Assembly (NCBI GenBank): GCA_004154925.1
Contig: QJNS01000007.1
Span: 496,001-560,000 of the forward strand
Direction of reading: 5' to 3'
Origin: Monosporascus cannonballus
Lineage: Eukaryota > Ascomycota > Sordariomycetes > Xylariales
DNA length: 64,000 nt
Both the position numbers and the translations under genes were made by a program. Numbering within the stretch: the first letter of the stretch is position 1; every line of letters starts with the position of its first letter. Shown one piece after another: positions 62,302-64,000 of the stretch. Under the pieces are notes generated by a model. It had not been told where the DNA came from, made no database searches, and saw only the letters and a program-made list of their open reading frames with translations.

Positions 62302-62846
62302 CGCCGAAAACGGCAAAGTCAAAAATCTCCTAATTAATGGATAAGTAATTGGTAAACTCCAAATTAGATTATTCGAAAGGAAAAGCGGCCTTTGCCGATA
62401 TGGCCTTAACGACCTTTAATTCGGCCTGTCTTTTTCGACGTTTCAATTTATCCAATTGTTTAAAGGACCGAAGCCTACGAAATAATATATGTATTATACG
62501 GTCGGCCCATAATCTTTTTTGTTTTTGAAAACGACGAATTTTGGCCTATATTTATTCCGTTTCCTTTTTGGCTTTTTTAAATTCCGTTTTAACCTTAAAG
62601 TAATTAAAAATAGGTTTTTCGAATTAAGAAATGGAAAAACCGTTAACGTTATAAAGGCCTTAATTCCGCATTACGTATTTTTGTACCTAGAAAAATCCGA
62701 CAAAAAAACATAATAATATAATAACTTATAACGAACATAATAAAAATATATAAATATATTTATAATTCGAGAAATGATTAATTTAAGTAAGTTATTTTGT
62801 TTTTCTTATTTTTTTTATTAATTAATTTTTTAATATGACCCGATAT
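62264..62846 (-). pseudogene. Antisense ORF remnant (J copy), cluster unclear
   Basis: Same position and ends as the other copies: decayed ATG (ATA) near 62846, then S-G-H-I-K-K like the Z/K subtype, stop at 62266-62264. A D-F-S-R-Y piece matches the Cys4 neighbourhood of Z and K, and the helical tail is basic. The cysteine spacing is disturbed by indels. Confidence 0.5.
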
Positions 62847-62916
62847 AATAATAGAAAAAAGATTTATAAAAAAAAGGAAACTATTTTGGGACGAATATTA
62901 TAAAAAAGAAAAATCA

Positions 62917-63273
62917 TATTATAATCCGACAAATTGCGGCCTCGGAAAACGGTCGTAATAAGAACATAATTAAGCTATAAAGGTTAAGTTACGTAATAAC
63001 TCGACAGGATTAATTATTAAGCTTGTAAAGCTAGGTTCGACAGAATCGATTGTAAAACTTATAAAGCCAGAATCGATAGGTCGAAAAAATTAAGTATAAG
63101 ATATTGATTATTTTCATAATTTAAATAAATTTAGTTTATAATACGTTTTTGTACCCTTGGTATTAAAAAACGTAATTAAGTTATTGCATTATTATAAAGT
63201 CCTACGATATTCCTGCTAACATAAACCCGTACGACTAAGGTTTAATAGTTGGTTAAATCCTCTAGCCGTCACA
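62917..63273 (+). repeat. 3' LTR of element J
   Basis: 357 bp, starting TATTATAATCC and ending CCGTCACA, followed by ATAAG (63274-63278). It is clearly less decayed than J's 5' LTR. Confidence 0.93.
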
Positions 63274-63278
63274 ATAAG

Positions 63279-64000
63279 TTTGTTTCCGTTTTTCTAATGT
63301 TTTTAAATTATTTTTCAAATATTAATTTCTAATTGTTTTAATAAGGTTTCTCAAGTACCTTACATTACGGTGATTAATATTCCATTTTATTATTATTATA
63401 ATATTTGGTTTAATTCTAATCGTTTTTATAAATAATTCCTAATTCTATAAATCCTGGTTTTATGCCGTAAAAAATAGTATTACGTCGAAAAACGTCCAGA
63501 TTAACCGTATATCGGGGCTTATTATTATTATTGCCTTTAATATCTTTAATACGACAAACATGTTATTCATCGTTAATCTTAATTATTACAACGATATAAT
63601 CCGATAAATAATTAAGCTAATCGAACTTAAAAAACTTGTTTTATATTGTTTTAGGCCGTTAAAAAATTTAACTGTTAATATCTTTTATCCTTAATTTAAC
63701 TTAATAACTAATTAAAGTAACGTATTGCTATAACTAAATATTAATTCTTTTTATTTTAATTATTAAATTTGTAATTCGACTTTTATTTTTTCATTTATTA
63801 TTTCGAATATCTTTATTAATATTTGTTGGAATTATGCGTAATCTTTATAAACTTATATTATTTCTGGATTTTATTTTTGACTAATAAAATAATGTATTCC
63901 CTTATAACAGATTCGAACTAAATAACCGTATTTGCGGTAAATCGTTCGATTATGAATTCGACTTGTATAATAAACGTAATCAACTAAATAAAAAAATATC
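63279..64000 (-). pseudogene. I gag remnant, zinc-knuckle side (runs off window)
   Basis: It continues the gag cut at 49757. The zinc-knuckle region at about 63362-63403 reads Y-Y-N-N-N-K-M-E-Y and ends with one surviving Cys codon. Capsid-like sequence continues to the window edge. Confidence 0.78.

Larger units (their letters stand above)
59481..63273 (+). mobile_element. Element J, last segment
   Basis: Continues J from RT through integrase, chromodomain, antisense ORF and 3' LTR. Confidence 0.92.

Noticed and set aside
62519..62713. 64-codon plus-strand frame before J's 3' LTR
   Set aside because: The minus strand here aligns with the antisense gene tail of other copies; this frame is its complement.

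Overview
This 64 kb window contains no intact gene. It is almost entirely a nested pile of LTR retrotransposons from one family, the Ty3/gypsy chromoviruses. They carry a gag zinc knuckle, an aspartic protease, reverse transcriptase (RT), RNase H, integrase and a C-terminal chromodomain. Base composition is extremely AT-rich, and stop codons fall mostly where CAA, CAG or TGG codons are expected. Catalytic residues are lost almost always by G-to-A or C-to-T change (YxDD to YxDN, Cys to Tyr). That is the pattern of repeat-induced point mutation (RIP), so I infer a filamentous ascomycete with AT-rich, transposon-filled isochores. The longest open frames are about 115 codons, and most are antisense shadows of decayed gag.

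Layout. 1-2157: 3' part of forward element Z. 2158-15353: reverse element C, split by complete forward element A (3475-10347, target duplication GTTCG). 15354-21875: forward element B, its 5' LTR cut down to a 52 bp stub by C. 22106-22502: lone LTR. 22806-25490 and 32374 to about 33495: a poorly identified unit D holding complete reverse element E (25491-32368, duplication ATATT). About 33495-36907: 3' half of forward element F. 36908-41528 plus 48390-48755: forward element G, whose 3' LTR is split by complete reverse element H (41529-48384, duplication GCCAC). 48756-49757 and 63279-64000: reverse element I, split by forward element J (49758-63273, duplication ATAAG), itself split by complete forward element K (52619-59475, duplication AATTT).

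The most notable finding is a second gene in the chromovirus, on the strand opposite gag-pol, between the chromodomain and the 3' LTR. It is about 198-206 codons long and its stop lies 35 bp inside the 3' end of pol in the copies measured. Ten remnants are present. Nine show the spacing C-x2-C-x6-C-x8/9-C-x2-C-x6/7-C of the fungal Zn(II)2Cys6 binuclear cluster, with most Cys codons turned into Tyr codons by RIP; every one of the six Cys columns survives as TGT/TGC in at least one copy. Sequence subtypes of this antisense gene appear to travel with particular LTR U3 types, some of which hold 35-37 bp tandem repeats. This suggests, without proving it, a regulator that recognises its own LTR.

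A second structural signal is a match between the sequence just after the 5' LTR and a site about 33 bp downstream of the TATA box in the LTR, as expected for a self-primed element of the Tf1/sushi type. No host gene, tRNA, rRNA or CRISPR array was found.
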